From NCBI RefSeq assembly GCF_004358665.1, contig NZ_SMZR01000001.1:1302001-1366000 (forward strand): a stretch of 64,000 nt of DNA, in the 5' to 3' direction. Positions 8,806 to 17,980 of the stretch are shown in pieces (positions within the stretch are counted from its first letter, which is position 1; every line of letters starts with the position of its first letter). A model generated the notes under the pieces. That model saw only the letters and a list, made by a program, of their open reading frames with translations, was not told the DNA's origin and did no database searches. The stretch is from Jeotgalibacillus sp. S-D1 (GTDB lineage: Bacteria; Bacillota; Bacilli; Bacillales; Jeotgalibacillaceae). The position numbers were made by a program, and so were the translations under genes.

Positions 8806-9735
8806 TTACTTAATATGCTTTAAGACTTTATCTGCCATTGCATCAATAAAAAGCGGCTGAGTGTTAGGCATTTCAGGGCGATAGTACCCTGCACCGATAT
8901 CATCGGTTACTACTTTGCACTCATAGTCATTATCGTATAAGACTTCCAGATGATCAGAAACAAAACCAACCGGTGTATAAACAAATGTCTCGTACCCTTT
9001 TTCTTCATGCAGCGTTCGGGTTAAATCCTGAACATCCGGACCTAACCATGGATCAGGTGTGTTCCCTTCACTTTGCCAGCCAATTTCATAATTTTGCACA
9101 TCAGCCTGCTCTGCAATTAAATCAGCCGTTTCCTTTAATTGTTCCGGGTAAGGATCCCCGCCGGCCAAGATCTTTTCCGGCAAACTATGGGCAGATACAA
9201 TTAAGACAGCTTTTTCACGCTGTTCCACACTCATATCATCAAATACAGCCTGTACTTTTTCTGACCAGTATTGAATAAATTTCGGCTCATCATACCAGCT
9301 TTCAATGGATGTAATAACCGGTCCGCCGATTTTTTCAGCCATTTCTTTTGCACGGCCGTTATAGGATTTTACGCTGTAAGTGGAAAAGTGCGGTGCAAGA
9401 ACAATGGAGACGGCTTCTTCAATTCCATCTTTATGCATTTGCTCCACAGCATCTTCAACAAAAGGCTCAATATGCTTTAAGCCAAGATACATAACAAATT
9501 CTACTTCATCCTGCACTTCGTTTAATCGTTTGGTAAGGGCATTTGCCTGATCCTGTGTAATTCTTGCAAGAGGAGAAATACCTCCAATTGCTTCATATCT
9601 TGAACGAAGATCCTCCAGGAGCTCTGGAGACGGCTTGCGGCCTCTCCGGATATGAGTATAATAACGTTCCAGGTCTTCTTCTGAATAAGGCGTTCCGTAT
9701 GCCATTACAAGCAAACCCATTTTCTTTTTAGACAT
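8806..9735 (-). CDS. hemH: Coproporphyrin ferrochelatase
   Basis: The 309-residue protein inserts ferrous iron into coproporphyrin III, or protoporphyrin in the classical pathway. It starts [17 protein letters not shown] and includes [15 protein letters not shown], the active-site histidine region [14 protein letters not shown] and the acidic [14 protein letters not shown], closely matching B. subtilis HemH. GAGGTGA precedes the ATG. It lies 89 bases after hemE and 20 before hemY. Confidence 0.97.
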   Translation of the reverse strand: MSKKKMGLLVMAYGTPYSEEDLERYYTHIRRGRKPSPELLEDLRSRYEAIGGISPLARITQDQANALTKRLNEVQDEVEFVMYLGLKHIEPFVEDAVEQMHKDGIEEAVSIVLAPHFSTYSVKSYNGRAKEMAEKIGGPVITSIESWYDEPKFIQYWSEKVQAVFDDMSVEQREKAVLIVSAHSLPEKILAGGDPYPEQLKETADLIAEQADVQNYEIGWQSEGNTPDPWLGPDVQDLTRTLHEEKGYETFVYTPVGFVSDHLEVLYDNDYECKVVTDDIGAGYYRPEMPNTQPLFIDAMADKVLKHIK

Positions 9736-9824
9736 GATTGTTTCACCTCGTGAAATTAATAGTAGCTTCTAATATTTATCATGTTAAGTTTGATAAGTTA
9801 ACTAATTAAGCTTCATTAATATGC

Positions 9825-10868
9825 TTATCTTTGTGTATAGTCATGTACAAACGCAGTTAAACGCTTTAACGTTTCAGGCTTTACTTCAGGGAATACGCCG
9901 TGACCCAAATTAAAAATATGGCCCGGGTGCATCATGCCCTGTTCAAGAATCGGCTTTACATGGCCTTCAATAATTGACCAGTCGCACAGGAGCAAAGATG
10001 GATCAAGATTGCCTTGCAGTGCTTTCGTCAATCCTTTTTCACGTGCCTCCTGAATGGATAACCGCCAGTCCAAACCGACTACGTCTACTGGCAGGCGATG
10101 CCATTCTTCTGCTAAATGGCTGGCACCAACACCATGCATAATCAGCGGGACACCTTCACTACGAAGAGAAGTAAAAATCTTATCCATCGCTGGTTTAATG
10201 TAATAGCGGTAATCTGTTACATTCAGCGTACCAACCCACGAGTCAAAGATCTGTATTGTTCCTGCTCCGGCAGCAATTTGAGCTTTTGTATACCGAATCG
10301 TCATCTCAGCTAATTTATCCATTAAAGCAAACCATGCTTTTGATTCCTGGTACATAAATGCTTTTGTTTTATGGTAGTTTTTTGAAGGACCGCCTTCAAT
10401 CATATAACTTGCAAGTGTAAAAGGAGCACCCCCAAAACCGATTAACGGCACAGAAAGCTGCTCTTTTGTTAATAATCGAATCGTATCAAGCACGTAGGGA
10501 ATGTCTTCTTCCGGCTCAATCATACCCAGTCTTTCGACATCCTGAACAGAACGAATTGGGTTATCAATTACAGGACCGATTCCAGACTTTATTTCAACAT
10601 TTACACCCATCGCAGGAAGGGGCGTCATAATATCTTTATATAATACAGCAGCATCAACATTGTAGTTTTCTACAGGCAGCCTCGTCACATAAGCACAAAG
10701 CTCAGGCTGATGAGTAATTTCGAACAAAGAGTACTTTTCCTTTATTTTGCGATATTCAGGCTGAGAACGGCCAGCTTGCCGCATATACCAAACTGGTGTA
10801 TGGGACACCTCTTCTCCTCGTGCTGCGCGCAAAAATGTATCATTAAATGCTTTCATAGATTCAAACAT
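9825..10868 (-). CDS. hemE: Uroporphyrinogen decarboxylase
   Basis: The 347-residue enzyme decarboxylates uroporphyrinogen III to coproporphyrinogen III. It shows [17 protein letters not shown] near the N-terminus, [38 protein letters not shown] and the C-terminal [10 protein letters not shown]. It is the promoter-proximal gene of the hem operon. The penicillin-binding gene pbpF, which follows yhgC before hemE in B. subtilis, is absent, and hmoB is divergent and directly adjacent. Confidence 0.97.
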   Translation of the reverse strand: MFESMKAFNDTFLRAARGEEVSHTPVWYMRQAGRSQPEYRKIKEKYSLFEITHQPELCAYVTRLPVENYNVDAAVLYKDIMTPLPAMGVNVEIKSGIGPVIDNPIRSVQDVERLGMIEPEEDIPYVLDTIRLLTKEQLSVPLIGFGGAPFTLASYMIEGGPSKNYHKTKAFMYQESKAWFALMDKLAEMTIRYTKAQIAAGAGTIQIFDSWVGTLNVTDYRYYIKPAMDKIFTSLRSEGVPLIMHGVGASHLAEEWHRLPVDVVGLDWRLSIQEAREKGLTKALQGNLDPSLLLCDWSIIEGHVKPILEQGMMHPGHIFNLGHGVFPEVKPETLKRLTAFVHDYTQR

Positions 10869-11167
10869 CCACCTTTCGACCTCGTACCGTTTATTTTAGC
10901 TAAAACGCCTGCTGTTGTCTGTGTTCACAACTCACAGTTCCGCTCCATTTTCCTCACTATTTCTCACTATATCCCTTTTCCAGAAGGCTGTATAGCAAAC
11001 AAAAAGAAATGTCATAAAATCGACTCTTTTTATTTTCGCTTTGTTTAGCGTGCTGCAAATATCAACAACTGAGTTTGGAATGAGTTTTTATTTTAATAAG
11101 TCCCTTAACTGGATTACGTGACAAATCTTATGGGTGAATTTAAACTAAGAAAAAGGGGGTAATAAAT

Positions 11168-11677
11168 ATGAACATTTTTATGACATCCGGTACACCTGAT
11201 TTTTTACATAAGCTTATTGATAAAAATCCGGGTGAAACCTTAATTCAACTGCAGGGTGATGATACTTCCCTGTTAATTCATGAAACAGCAGGCAGTTCTA
11301 TCTTCACTCAGCCAAGAAGTTATGAGGTCTTTGAGCAATCGGGCATGTTAACAAATGAAGGGTATTTTGTTTTTAATAACATTCCTGTGTCAGATGAAGG
11401 ACGTCCCGTTTTTGAAGACCGGTTTAAAAGCCGGGCTGGATTGATTGATAAGGAGCCGGGTTTTATTGCTATTCGCGTCCTGCGCCCGCTAAATTCAGAC
11501 ACATATGTTGTACTGACCCAATGGGACAATGAAAAATCATTTCAAGACTGGCAAAGTTCACAAGCCTATAACAAAGCCCATGAAAAACGAGGCACAAGTC
11601 AGGGGCTGGATCATCAAAAGACAATGTTTCCCCGTTCATCTTTTGTCACAAAATACATCGGACAGCCCGAAGAATAA
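11168..11677 (+). CDS. hmoB: Haem-degrading monooxygenase HmoB (YhgC; also annotated TRAP)
   Basis: The 169-residue protein resembles B. subtilis HmoB. It has a variable N-terminal half and a C-terminal antibiotic-biosynthesis-monooxygenase (ABM) fold beginning near NNIPVSDEGRPVFEDRFKSR, with GFIAIRVLRPLNSDTYVVLTQW as the core strands. IsdG-type enzymes open the haem ring and release iron. Its place beside hemEHY supports a role in haem balance. AAAGGGGGT precedes the ATG. Some annotations call this family 'target of RNAIII-activating protein', a different use of the name TRAP. Confidence 0.92.
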   Translation: MNIFMTSGTPDFLHKLIDKNPGETLIQLQGDDTSLLIHETAGSSIFTQPRSYEVFEQSGMLTNEGYFVFNNIPVSDEGRPVFEDRFKSRAGLIDKEPGFIAIRVLRPLNSDTYVVLTQWDNEKSFQDWQSSQAYNKAHEKRGTSQGLDHQKTMFPRSSFVTKYIGQPEE

Positions 11678-11678
11678 A

Positions 11679-11714
11679 AATAAAGCCAGCCTGTCCAGCA
11701 GGCTGGCTTTATTC
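11679..11714. terminator. Bidirectional terminator between hmoB and the PAP2 gene
   Basis: AATAAAGCCAGCCTG and CAGGCTGGCTTTATT are perfect 15-bp arms around TCCAG. Confidence 0.9.
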
Positions 11715-11747
11715 TGTTTCCCCCATTAATTCCTTCAATCTGCTTTC

Positions 11748-12371
11748 TTAAAAATCCCTTTTTGCCCTCAGAGACCTTCTTCTTTTTAAAAGCCACTCGT
11801 ACACTAATAAGCACAATATCGCATAAGTAAATCCCAAAAGCCAGCCGCCGACCACATCTGTAAAGTAATGAACTTCACTTGCAAGCCTGCTTAAGCCCGT
11901 TAATAAGGACAATGTGATCGCGACAAAATACAATACCACTTTTTTTGTATTGCTGTAGACCTGTTCGGAAACTAAAAAAACAATAACAATAGCTGCAATC
12001 AGACTGATCATGGCATGTCCGCTTGGAAATCCAAAACTGTCCGGGGCGTGCTCAACCTGAGGCCTGTCCCTTCCTATCCAGTTTTTCATCCACTTGTTTA
12101 GTACATTCCCGCCAGCCACCGCAATCAAAAGAAGCACCATCCCTATATAATTATTGCGGCGAAACCATAAAAAAAGGACAGTCAAAATACTTATAATTCC
12201 TAAAAAAAGCTGAGTTCCAATAAAATTAAAGATCTGTACAAAGTGCAGAGGTTCAATCAGCCCATCACCGAAATGATCAATCTTAGCAACTGAATCAGTT
12301 TGGATACCGGCTATTAATAAAAGTGAAGCAAAAAAAGTTACTGCACCTAAAGGATAGAAATAACGCTTCAT
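11748..12371 (-). CDS. PAP2-family membrane phosphatase
   Basis: The 207-residue protein has the three phosphatase motifs in order: KNWIGRDRP, FPSGHAM and SRLASEVHYFTDVVGG, embedded in about six membrane segments. The family includes undecaprenyl-pyrophosphate phosphatases (BcrC) and phosphatidylglycerophosphate phosphatases; the substrate here is not decidable. I chose the ATG at 12371 because GGGAGG precedes it by eight bases; the 31 extra upstream codons in the open frame have no ribosome binding site. UppP, another undecaprenyl phosphatase, is encoded at 54 kb. Confidence 0.9.
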   Translation of the reverse strand: MKRYFYPLGAVTFFASLLLIAGIQTDSVAKIDHFGDGLIEPLHFVQIFNFIGTQLFLGIISILTVLFLWFRRNNYIGMVLLLIAVAGGNVLNKWMKNWIGRDRPQVEHAPDSFGFPSGHAMISLIAAIVIVFLVSEQVYSNTKKVVLYFVAITLSLLTGLSRLASEVHYFTDVVGGWLLGFTYAILCLLVYEWLLKRRRSLRAKRDF

Positions 12372-12517
12372 GCCGCCAGCCTCCCTCGCAATCATTAAAA
12401 ATATGTTATTTTCTCTATTATAATCCAATTTTGATATTGTCGAAAGAGTGTGAAAATTATTCAAAAATGTTATACTTGCTCTGAACTTATTGCTTCGTTA
12501 AACGAAAGGAGACTACT

Positions 12518-13693
12518 ATGACAATACATACATTATTTGCTAAACTTGATTCCTATTATTCAGATATGGTTGATGTCAGACGATTTTTACATCAGCATCC
12601 TGAACTTTCGTTCGAGGAAACAGAAACCTCTGCTTTCATTGCTGCTTTCTATAAAGAACTTGGGGTCGAAACAAAGACTGGCGTTGGCGGTAATGGGGTT
12701 GTCGCAACCATAACTGGAGCCAAGCCAGGCAAAACGATTGCCTTACGGGCAGACTTTGATGCCCTTCCCATTCAGGATGAAAAAAATGTTCCATATAGAT
12801 CAACCGTTCCGAATAAGATGCACGCATGCGGACACGATGGACATACTGCCTCCCTTCTTCATCTTGGAAAGGCGTTACATGAACTAAAAGAGGAGTTGAC
12901 AGGCACGTATGTGCTCATTCACCAGCACGCTGAGGAATACGCACCGGGCGGAGCCAAACCAATGATTGAAGACGGCTGTCTGGAAGGTGTAGACCTCGTA
13001 TTTGGAACTCATTTATGGGCAACAGCACCGCTGGGTAAAATTCAATACCGTGCAGGAGCAATGATGGCAGCTGCAGACCGTTTTGAAATCATCATTCAGG
13101 GCGCAGGCGGCCATGGTGCCCAGCCCCACAAAACAAAAGATGCAATTGTGGCCGGGTCACAGCTTGTCTCTAATCTGCAGCAAATTGTCAGCAGACGTGT
13201 AAATCCCATAGATTCAGCAGTCGTAACTGTTGGGTCGTTTGTAGCGGACAATGCGTTTAATGTGATTGCAGACTCCGCAAAATTAATCGGTACAGTCCGT
13301 ACCTTTAATCCGGAAGTCCGGACGCAAATTGAGGAGGAAATTGAACGGGTTGTCAAAGGTACATGTCTTTCAGCAGGCTGCGGGTATGAATATGAATACT
13401 TCAGAGGATACCCTGCTGTCGTCAACCATGAGGAAGAAACGCATCATGTGGCTGCCCAGGCCAGGCTGGTGCCGGAAGTAACGTTAATTGAAGAAATCGA
13501 ACCCGAAATGGGCGGAGAGGACTTTTCTTATTATTTAGAAGCAAGAAAAGGAGCCTTTTTCTTTACCGGTGCCCAGCAGGATGGTGTAAGCAGTCCATAC
13601 CCGCATCACCATCCCAAGTTTGATTTTAATGAAAAAGCCATGCTAATTGCAGCTAAAACACTGGGTGTTGCAGCAATTAATGCTCAAAGTTAA
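12518..13693 (+). CDS. yhaA: M20-family amidohydrolase (YhaA/HipO-like)
   Basis: The 391-residue peptidase M20 protein has the N-terminal RRFLHQHPELSFEE, the metal ligands in MHACGHDGHTA, the HQHAEE pair with the general base, and PHHHPKFDFNE near the C-terminus. The dimerisation domain contains GGHGAQPHKTKDA. Such enzymes cleave N-acylated amino acids. The position beside the ecs/hit cluster matches B. subtilis yhaA. AAAGGAG precedes the ATG. It converges on ecsB and shares the terminator at 13704. Confidence 0.92.
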   Translation: MTIHTLFAKLDSYYSDMVDVRRFLHQHPELSFEETETSAFIAAFYKELGVETKTGVGGNGVVATITGAKPGKTIALRADFDALPIQDEKNVPYRSTVPNKMHACGHDGHTASLLHLGKALHELKEELTGTYVLIHQHAEEYAPGGAKPMIEDGCLEGVDLVFGTHLWATAPLGKIQYRAGAMMAAADRFEIIIQGAGGHGAQPHKTKDAIVAGSQLVSNLQQIVSRRVNPIDSAVVTVGSFVADNAFNVIADSAKLIGTVRTFNPEVRTQIEEEIERVVKGTCLSAGCGYEYEYFRGYPAVVNHEEETHHVAAQARLVPEVTLIEEIEPEMGGEDFSYYLEARKGAFFFTGAQQDGVSSPYPHHHPKFDFNEKAMLIAAKTLGVAAINAQS

Positions 13694-13703
13694 ATAAAAG
13701 AAC

Positions 13704-13740
13704 AAAGCCGGCAGCGTCACTAGGGACGCTGCCGGCTTTT
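13704..13740. terminator. Bidirectional terminator between yhaA and ecsB
   Basis: AAAGCCGGCAGCGTC and its complement form a 14-bp GC-rich stem followed by T4 on the plus strand; the minus-strand flank is also suitable. Confidence 0.9.
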
Positions 13741-13751
13741 AAATTATTTGA

Positions 13752-14981
13752 CTAGTTCAAGGGTGTGTACCATTTTTTAATCTGCGCCGGCACATACCAG
13801 TACATAAATACCGCGTAAAATAATAAGCTCGCAAAAGCGGTTACACAGGCATCAAACCAGGCTGCCCCCCATGCACTCACGATAATAAACAAGGCGCCTT
13901 GAACGATCAGGACGGTGGATAATACTCCTTTAAAAGAAGCATTTTTGTATCCTGAAGGCAGAGGATATAAATCAGGCCAAATTTTCAGTTCATGTTTCTT
14001 AAGCATCGGGATCAGCTGGAAGCCCGTTAAATATAAGAATAAAACGGCAACAGCTGCTTTAACCCATAGGACTCCCGAGCCGATAATAATGACAGAAGCG
14101 ATCGCAGATAAACGAATCCACAAGCCAAAATACTCATCAGAGCGCAGAAAAGTACGCACATATAAATAGCGGTAGGTATGTTTCTGCCCAAACGGCGACC
14201 GCTGCAGAAACGGATCAAGCCACCGCCGGCGTTTAGCTTGTCCCTTCAAATGAGGCACATCGGTGAAAAGGTTAGCAAATCGGTAAAATCGGTGCAGCCT
14301 TGCATGCTCCAAATCGATAAGCAGCTCCCATTTAATCGTTTTATGGGCGGTTAATTTCCTAAAAGCAATTAAATAAACCACAAGCACGATGCCAATTATA
14401 ACTGGCAGCCATAAAGAAGCTTTGGCAAACACTGCCCATAAAAACACCACATTTAAAACGAGACGAACTGCCATATCTGTCCTGTGTGTAGAAAGTTCCT
14501 GATATCTCAGCACTGTCCAGCGGACAATTAAATTCCAGACCTTAAGTGCTAATACAACAGCCAGCAGCCAGAAAAACGCTGTAAACGTTCCGCCTTGAAC
14601 CTTTACATACATGGGCATTGAAACGGCAAGTGCCACAAGTACAAGGTAGGACTGAAAGAAAAAACTGCTTACAATAGCACTTAAAAAGTACCGCTTCATT
14701 TGCCCTTCCAAAGGGGTTAAATATACTTTATCCGGCTCTTTTAAATACGTATAAATCGGACTCATCGTTACAATGACCCCAATTAGTACTGCCATTATGA
14801 CAGGAGCATTAAAACTTTCATCAAGCGTGCTTACCCAGTTGCTGTAGGCATACCCCCCGCCTCCAATAGCGAAAATCAACACGAACATTAAATGTCCGTT
14901 GAGTATGTAACGCAAATACTTTTGAAGCTCCCGGTTATAATCCTGCAGGCGGCTTGCCCATAAATCATGAACGTGTTTCAT
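13752..14981 (-). CDS. ecsB: ABC transporter permease EcsB
   Basis: The 409-residue polytopic membrane protein pairs with EcsA. It has roughly nine hydrophobic stretches and the family segment YLTPLEGQMKRYFLSA. In B. subtilis the Ecs transporter affects exoprotein secretion, competence, sporulation and intramembrane proteolysis. Its start overlaps the end of ecsA by 17 bases. The third B. subtilis gene, ecsC, is not present: the next gene downstream is the convergent yhaA. Confidence 0.93.
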   Translation of the reverse strand: MKHVHDLWASRLQDYNRELQKYLRYILNGHLMFVLIFAIGGGGYAYSNWVSTLDESFNAPVIMAVLIGVIVTMSPIYTYLKEPDKVYLTPLEGQMKRYFLSAIVSSFFFQSYLVLVALAVSMPMYVKVQGGTFTAFFWLLAVVLALKVWNLIVRWTVLRYQELSTHRTDMAVRLVLNVVFLWAVFAKASLWLPVIIGIVLVVYLIAFRKLTAHKTIKWELLIDLEHARLHRFYRFANLFTDVPHLKGQAKRRRWLDPFLQRSPFGQKHTYRYLYVRTFLRSDEYFGLWIRLSAIASVIIIGSGVLWVKAAVAVLFLYLTGFQLIPMLKKHELKIWPDLYPLPSGYKNASFKGVLSTVLIVQGALFIIVSAWGAAWFDACVTAFASLLFYAVFMYWYVPAQIKKWYTPLN

Positions 14982-15714
14982 TGGACTCTTCCTTTGTCAG
15001 CTGGATATAAATATCATCTAATGTGGCACCCGGCATTGAAAATTGTACACGAAGCTCATTTAATGTTCCTTGAGCCCGCACTTCCCCTTCATGCAAAATA
15101 ATAAAAGAATCACAGTACCGCTCTGCTGTAGCTAAAATGTGGGTGGACATTAGTATACTTGCTCCTCCTTGTTTCATTTCCTCCATCAGATCAAGGAGAG
15201 ATTGAATGGCAAGAGGGTCCAGCCCTACAAACGGTTCATCGATAATATAAAGACTTGGATTGGTCAAAAATGCACACATAATCATAACCTTTTGCTTCAT
15301 GCCTTTAGAAAAATGCGCAGGAAACCACTTCATTTTCCCATTCATTCTGAACTTTTCCAGTAACGCCGGAATTCTTTTTTCATATGTACTTTCTTCAATA
15401 CCATATGCCATAGCCGTCAGCTTTAAGTGCTCTTCAAGCGTCAGTTCATCATATAGGATTGGTGCTTCGGGTATATATGAGAACTTTTTACGATATTCAT
15501 CCGGATTGTCTTTTAACTGCAGATCATTTATTGAAATCGTCCCTGAATGCGGCTCCATTAATCCGATAATATGTTTGATCGTTGTGCTCTTCCCTGCACC
15601 ATTAAGGCCAATCAGCCCGACGATCTGCTGAGAATCCATTTGGAAGCTGATATTATTTAACACAGGTTTACGGGTGTATCCGCCAACGAGTGAGTTGATT
15701 TTTAAAAGTGACAT
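14965..15714 (-). CDS. ecsA: ABC transporter ATP-binding protein EcsA
   Basis: The 249-residue ATPase shows Walker A GLNGAGKST, the signature region FSKGMKQKV, Walker B LYIIDEPFVGLD and the H-loop MSTHILATAE. It powers the EcsAB transporter. The ATG at 15714 is preceded by AAAGGGAG and gives MSLLKINSLVGGY, matching EcsA; the open frame extends 52 codons further up without homology. It is divergent from hit. Confidence 0.96.
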   Translation of the reverse strand: MSLLKINSLVGGYTRKPVLNNISFQMDSQQIVGLIGLNGAGKSTTIKHIIGLMEPHSGTISINDLQLKDNPDEYRKKFSYIPEAPILYDELTLEEHLKLTAMAYGIEESTYEKRIPALLEKFRMNGKMKWFPAHFSKGMKQKVMIMCAFLTNPSLYIIDEPFVGLDPLAIQSLLDLMEEMKQGGASILMSTHILATAERYCDSFIILHEGEVRAQGTLNELRVQFSMPGATLDDIYIQLTKEESNETRS

Positions 15715-15941
15715 CGTATTCTCCCTTTCCTGCTTCGTTAACGATATTGTAGCAGATTTTAAAGAATACCGCCCTGCACAACTTTTCATTGTATTCCTTT
15801 GCCAGCTGCCATTCGTTCGTATGCAGTTTCTCCTTTTTAAAAAGCATCTTAATGAATTCATTATAAACATGTCATAAAAGAAAAAAAGTATGCCACTGTG
15901 ATAAAATAAAAACAGATTCCATTTATGAAAGGATGGGTAAC

Positions 15942-16364
15942 ATGAGTGACTGCATATTTTGCAAAATAATTAATGGGGATATTCCATCATCGAAGGTCTA
16001 TGAGGATGAACATGTGCTGGCATTTTTGGATATTAGCCAGGTTACAAAAGGCCATACGCTGGTTATACCAAAAATACATAAAAAAGATATTCATGAACTG
16101 ACGCCAGAAATCGCCGGCCATTTATTTTCAGTTGTTCCAAAGATAACAAATGGAATGAAGAAAACATTTAATTTAAAAGGCGTTAATTTATTGAACAATA
16201 ACGGTGAATATGCCGGACAATCCGTCTTCCATTTCCACTTACATATTCTGCCCCGCCATGGTGAAGAAGATGGATTCAAACCTTCATGGGAAACTCACTC
16301 GGACCAATATACCCATGAAGGGTTAAAAACCATTGCAGAAAATATATCCGCCTCGATTAGTTAA
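15942..16364 (+). CDS. hit: HIT-family nucleotide-binding hydrolase
   Basis: The 140-residue protein has an N-terminal zinc-binding CIFCKIINGDIPS and the histidine triad HFHLHILPR, the hallmark of HINT-type purine nucleoside phosphoramidases. The ATG at 15942 lies six bases after AAAGGATG and gives MSDCIFC; the ATG at 15933 lies inside that ribosome binding site. Hit is divergent from ecsA, as in B. subtilis, and trpP follows. Confidence 0.95.
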   Translation: MSDCIFCKIINGDIPSSKVYEDEHVLAFLDISQVTKGHTLVIPKIHKKDIHELTPEIAGHLFSVVPKITNGMKKTFNLKGVNLLNNNGEYAGQSVFHFHLHILPRHGEEDGFKPSWETHSDQYTHEGLKTIAENISASIS

Positions 16365-16401
16365 TTAAACAAACTGGTACTGAATATGAGGAGATTTGTG
16401 A

Positions 16402-16407
16402 TATAAT
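16402..16407 (+). promoter_or_regulatory. Probable -10 box of trpP
   Basis: TATAAT preceded by TGA forms an extended -10 (TGnTATAAT). No good -35 box is visible, which is common with extended -10 promoters. The transcript would start near 16414 and carry a leader of about 65 bases. Confidence 0.55.
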
Positions 16408-16448
16408 AACTATACTTTTCGCCAGCAGTCAAAAGGATATGCTGGGAG

Positions 16449-16477
16449 GAGACAGAGATTAGCTGAGGAGAGATGAG
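16449..16477 (+). promoter_or_regulatory. TRAP (MtrB) binding site over the trpP ribosome binding site
   Basis: Six (G/U)AG triplets precede the trpP ATG: GAG 16449, GAG 16455, TAG 16460, GAG 16465, GAG 16470 and GAG 16475. The last five are spaced exactly two bases apart, the geometry recognised by tryptophan-activated TRAP. They cover the Shine-Dalgarno region, so tryptophan should block trpP translation, as in B. subtilis trpP. The mtrB gene is not in this window. Confidence 0.85.
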
Positions 16478-16479
16478 AA

Positions 16480-16998
16480 ATGAATACAAGAACACTAGTG
16501 GCGTTATCATTATTTGTAGGGATTGGCGCAACACTGCATTTATTGCTTCCAGGGAGTTTAAGCATGAAACCGGATATGTCGCTGCTAATGATGTTTCTGG
16601 GGATTTTGCTGTTCCCGGGTGTTAAAAATGTTCTTCTTTTAGGAATTGCAACTGGACTTCTTTCCGGCTTGACTACTACCTTTCCTGGTGGTTTCCTGCC
16701 TAATTTAATTGATAAACCGTTAACAGCATTTCTTTTTTACGGAATGGTTATACTGACTGCAAAATACGCACACACTGTCTATGGCGCAGCTTTTCTATCT
16801 GTTGTTGGAACAGTGATTTCAGGGATTCTTTTCCTGGGATCAGCAGCCCTGCTTGTTGGTCTTCCAGCACCTATCCTCGCTTTGGCAGTTACTGCTGTAT
16901 TACCTGCAACAGTTCTGAACGGGTTATTGATGGGGATCATGTATCCAGTTGTTAAGTCTATTATGAAGCGCTCAAGTCTAATGCAGCCTGCCGCATAA
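16480..16998 (+). CDS. trpP: Tryptophan transporter TrpP (YhaG)
   Basis: The 172-residue protein is almost entirely hydrophobic, with about five membrane segments, and begins MNTRTLVALSLFVGIGATLH. It matches the TrpP family of tryptophan importers, and its place between hit and yhaH is the same as in B. subtilis. Its ribosome binding site lies inside a TRAP-type GAG/UAG triplet array, which independently supports the assignment. A terminator follows at 17005. Confidence 0.94.
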   Translation: MNTRTLVALSLFVGIGATLHLLLPGSLSMKPDMSLLMMFLGILLFPGVKNVLLLGIATGLLSGLTTTFPGGFLPNLIDKPLTAFLFYGMVILTAKYAHTVYGAAFLSVVGTVISGILFLGSAALLVGLPAPILALAVTAVLPATVLNGLLMGIMYPVVKSIMKRSSLMQPAA

Positions 16999-17004
16999 TC
17001 CCAG

Positions 17005-17035
17005 TGAGCCCGTCTATTAGGCGGGTTCTTTTTTC
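17005..17035 (+). terminator. Intrinsic terminator of trpP
   Basis: GAGCCCGTC and GGCGGGTTC form the stem (with one G-T pair), followed by a T-rich run. Confidence 0.85.
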
Positions 17036-17044
17036 CTTAGTTTA

Positions 17045-17224
17045 CTACCAGGTAAAATAGGTTAAAGAAAAGAAGAGGAGACTTGCGGCAGTACTCAGTA
17101 AAGCGTTTCTAATTCTCACCTGTCTGGGTGGATACATCATTTTTGAGGAAATTTTTAAAATTAGTAAAATAGACAGACATATCAGGGCAATTGTACATAA
17201 TAAAAAAATCCATTTAATGATCAT
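17045..17224 (-). CDS. Small two-pass membrane protein, 59 residues, unknown
   Basis: Starting at the ATG at 17224, after AAGGAGG, the frame encodes an N-terminal hydrophobic helix (about residues 3-23), a short basic linker SSKMMYPPRQVRIRN and a second helix (about 41-58), ending YFTW. It lies on the opposite strand between trpP and yhaH and stops ten bases short of the trpP terminator. The ribosome binding site and helix pattern make it a credible gene. I do not recognise a family. Confidence 0.65.
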   Translation of the reverse strand: MIIKWIFLLCTIALICLSILLILKISSKMMYPPRQVRIRNALLSTAASLLFFSLTYFTW

Positions 17225-17320
17225 GTAAGAATCCTCCTTTATATAAGGGGTACATTCTATACCTTATGATTAAACTCTCCTCATTAAACCGGATAAATCT
17301 CATAAAAGGATGTGTTACAG

Positions 17321-17692
17321 ATGAATTTTAAATTATTATCATGCGGACTTTTGGTAGGACTTGTAGCGGGAGCATCGGCTACTCTGTTGTCCACTCCTCA
17401 ATCCGGACAGGAATTCCGGGGACAAATCAAAGATAAAAAAGAAAATTGGTCAGAACATATGCTTGAAGTTCAAATGAACCTTCAGCAGGTAAAGGAATCG
17501 ATCCATCAGGTTTCAAAAGAAGGCAAAGAATCCATTTCCTCTGTCATTGAAGAATTAAAAGAATCCATTCAGTCCTGGAAGCAGGAGTCTGATCCTGCCA
17601 TTAAAAATCTTCAGGATGAACTTGCTGCAATACAAGCTACAATGGAAGAATTGGAACGCACGATTAATCAGGATGAAAAACAGACAACATAA
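17321..17692 (+). CDS. yhaH: YtxH-domain protein YhaH
   Basis: The 123-residue protein has an N-terminal hydrophobic segment GLLVGLVAGASATLL followed by STPQSGQEFR, the YtxH-type signature, and a long charged coiled-coil region with repeated KESI stretches. It is probably membrane-anchored and general-stress or envelope related. I chose the ATG at 17321, ten bases after AAAAGGA. The gene order trpP-yhaH-scoC matches B. subtilis. Confidence 0.85.
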   Translation: MNFKLLSCGLLVGLVAGASATLLSTPQSGQEFRGQIKDKKENWSEHMLEVQMNLQQVKESIHQVSKEGKESISSVIEELKESIQSWKQESDPAIKNLQDELAAIQATMEELERTINQDEKQTT

Positions 17693-17703
17693 CTAATTGC
17701 ACG

Positions 17704-17738
17704 ATAAAAACAACCCATCTCGGGTTGTTTTTATTTTT
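17704..17738 (+). terminator. Intrinsic terminator of yhaH
   Basis: AAAAACAACCC and GGGTTGTTTTT form the stem with a T-rich tail. Confidence 0.9.
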
Positions 17739-17980
17739 TGTTCAGGTTAAGCTCTTGATTAATCCATCTGCTGAGCACTTATTTAGGTGATCTGCAGATA
17801 TGGACTTTCACAATCGGAATATTATCCGTTTGCTGTCTAATGGTCAATTATTAGTTAGAAAATTAAATAAATTCTTGTCTTTTTTTATTTTTACTTTATT
17901 GCTATAATATTAAGAACATTACTATCATTCCTTATTATCTTGTTCGAAACGCCCAATTCAGTGCAAAGCAGGTGAGCTAT

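Noticed and set aside
10710-11048. 112-codon plus-strand ORF upstream of hmoB
   Set aside because: Antisense to the start of hemE, no ribosome binding site, no domain.
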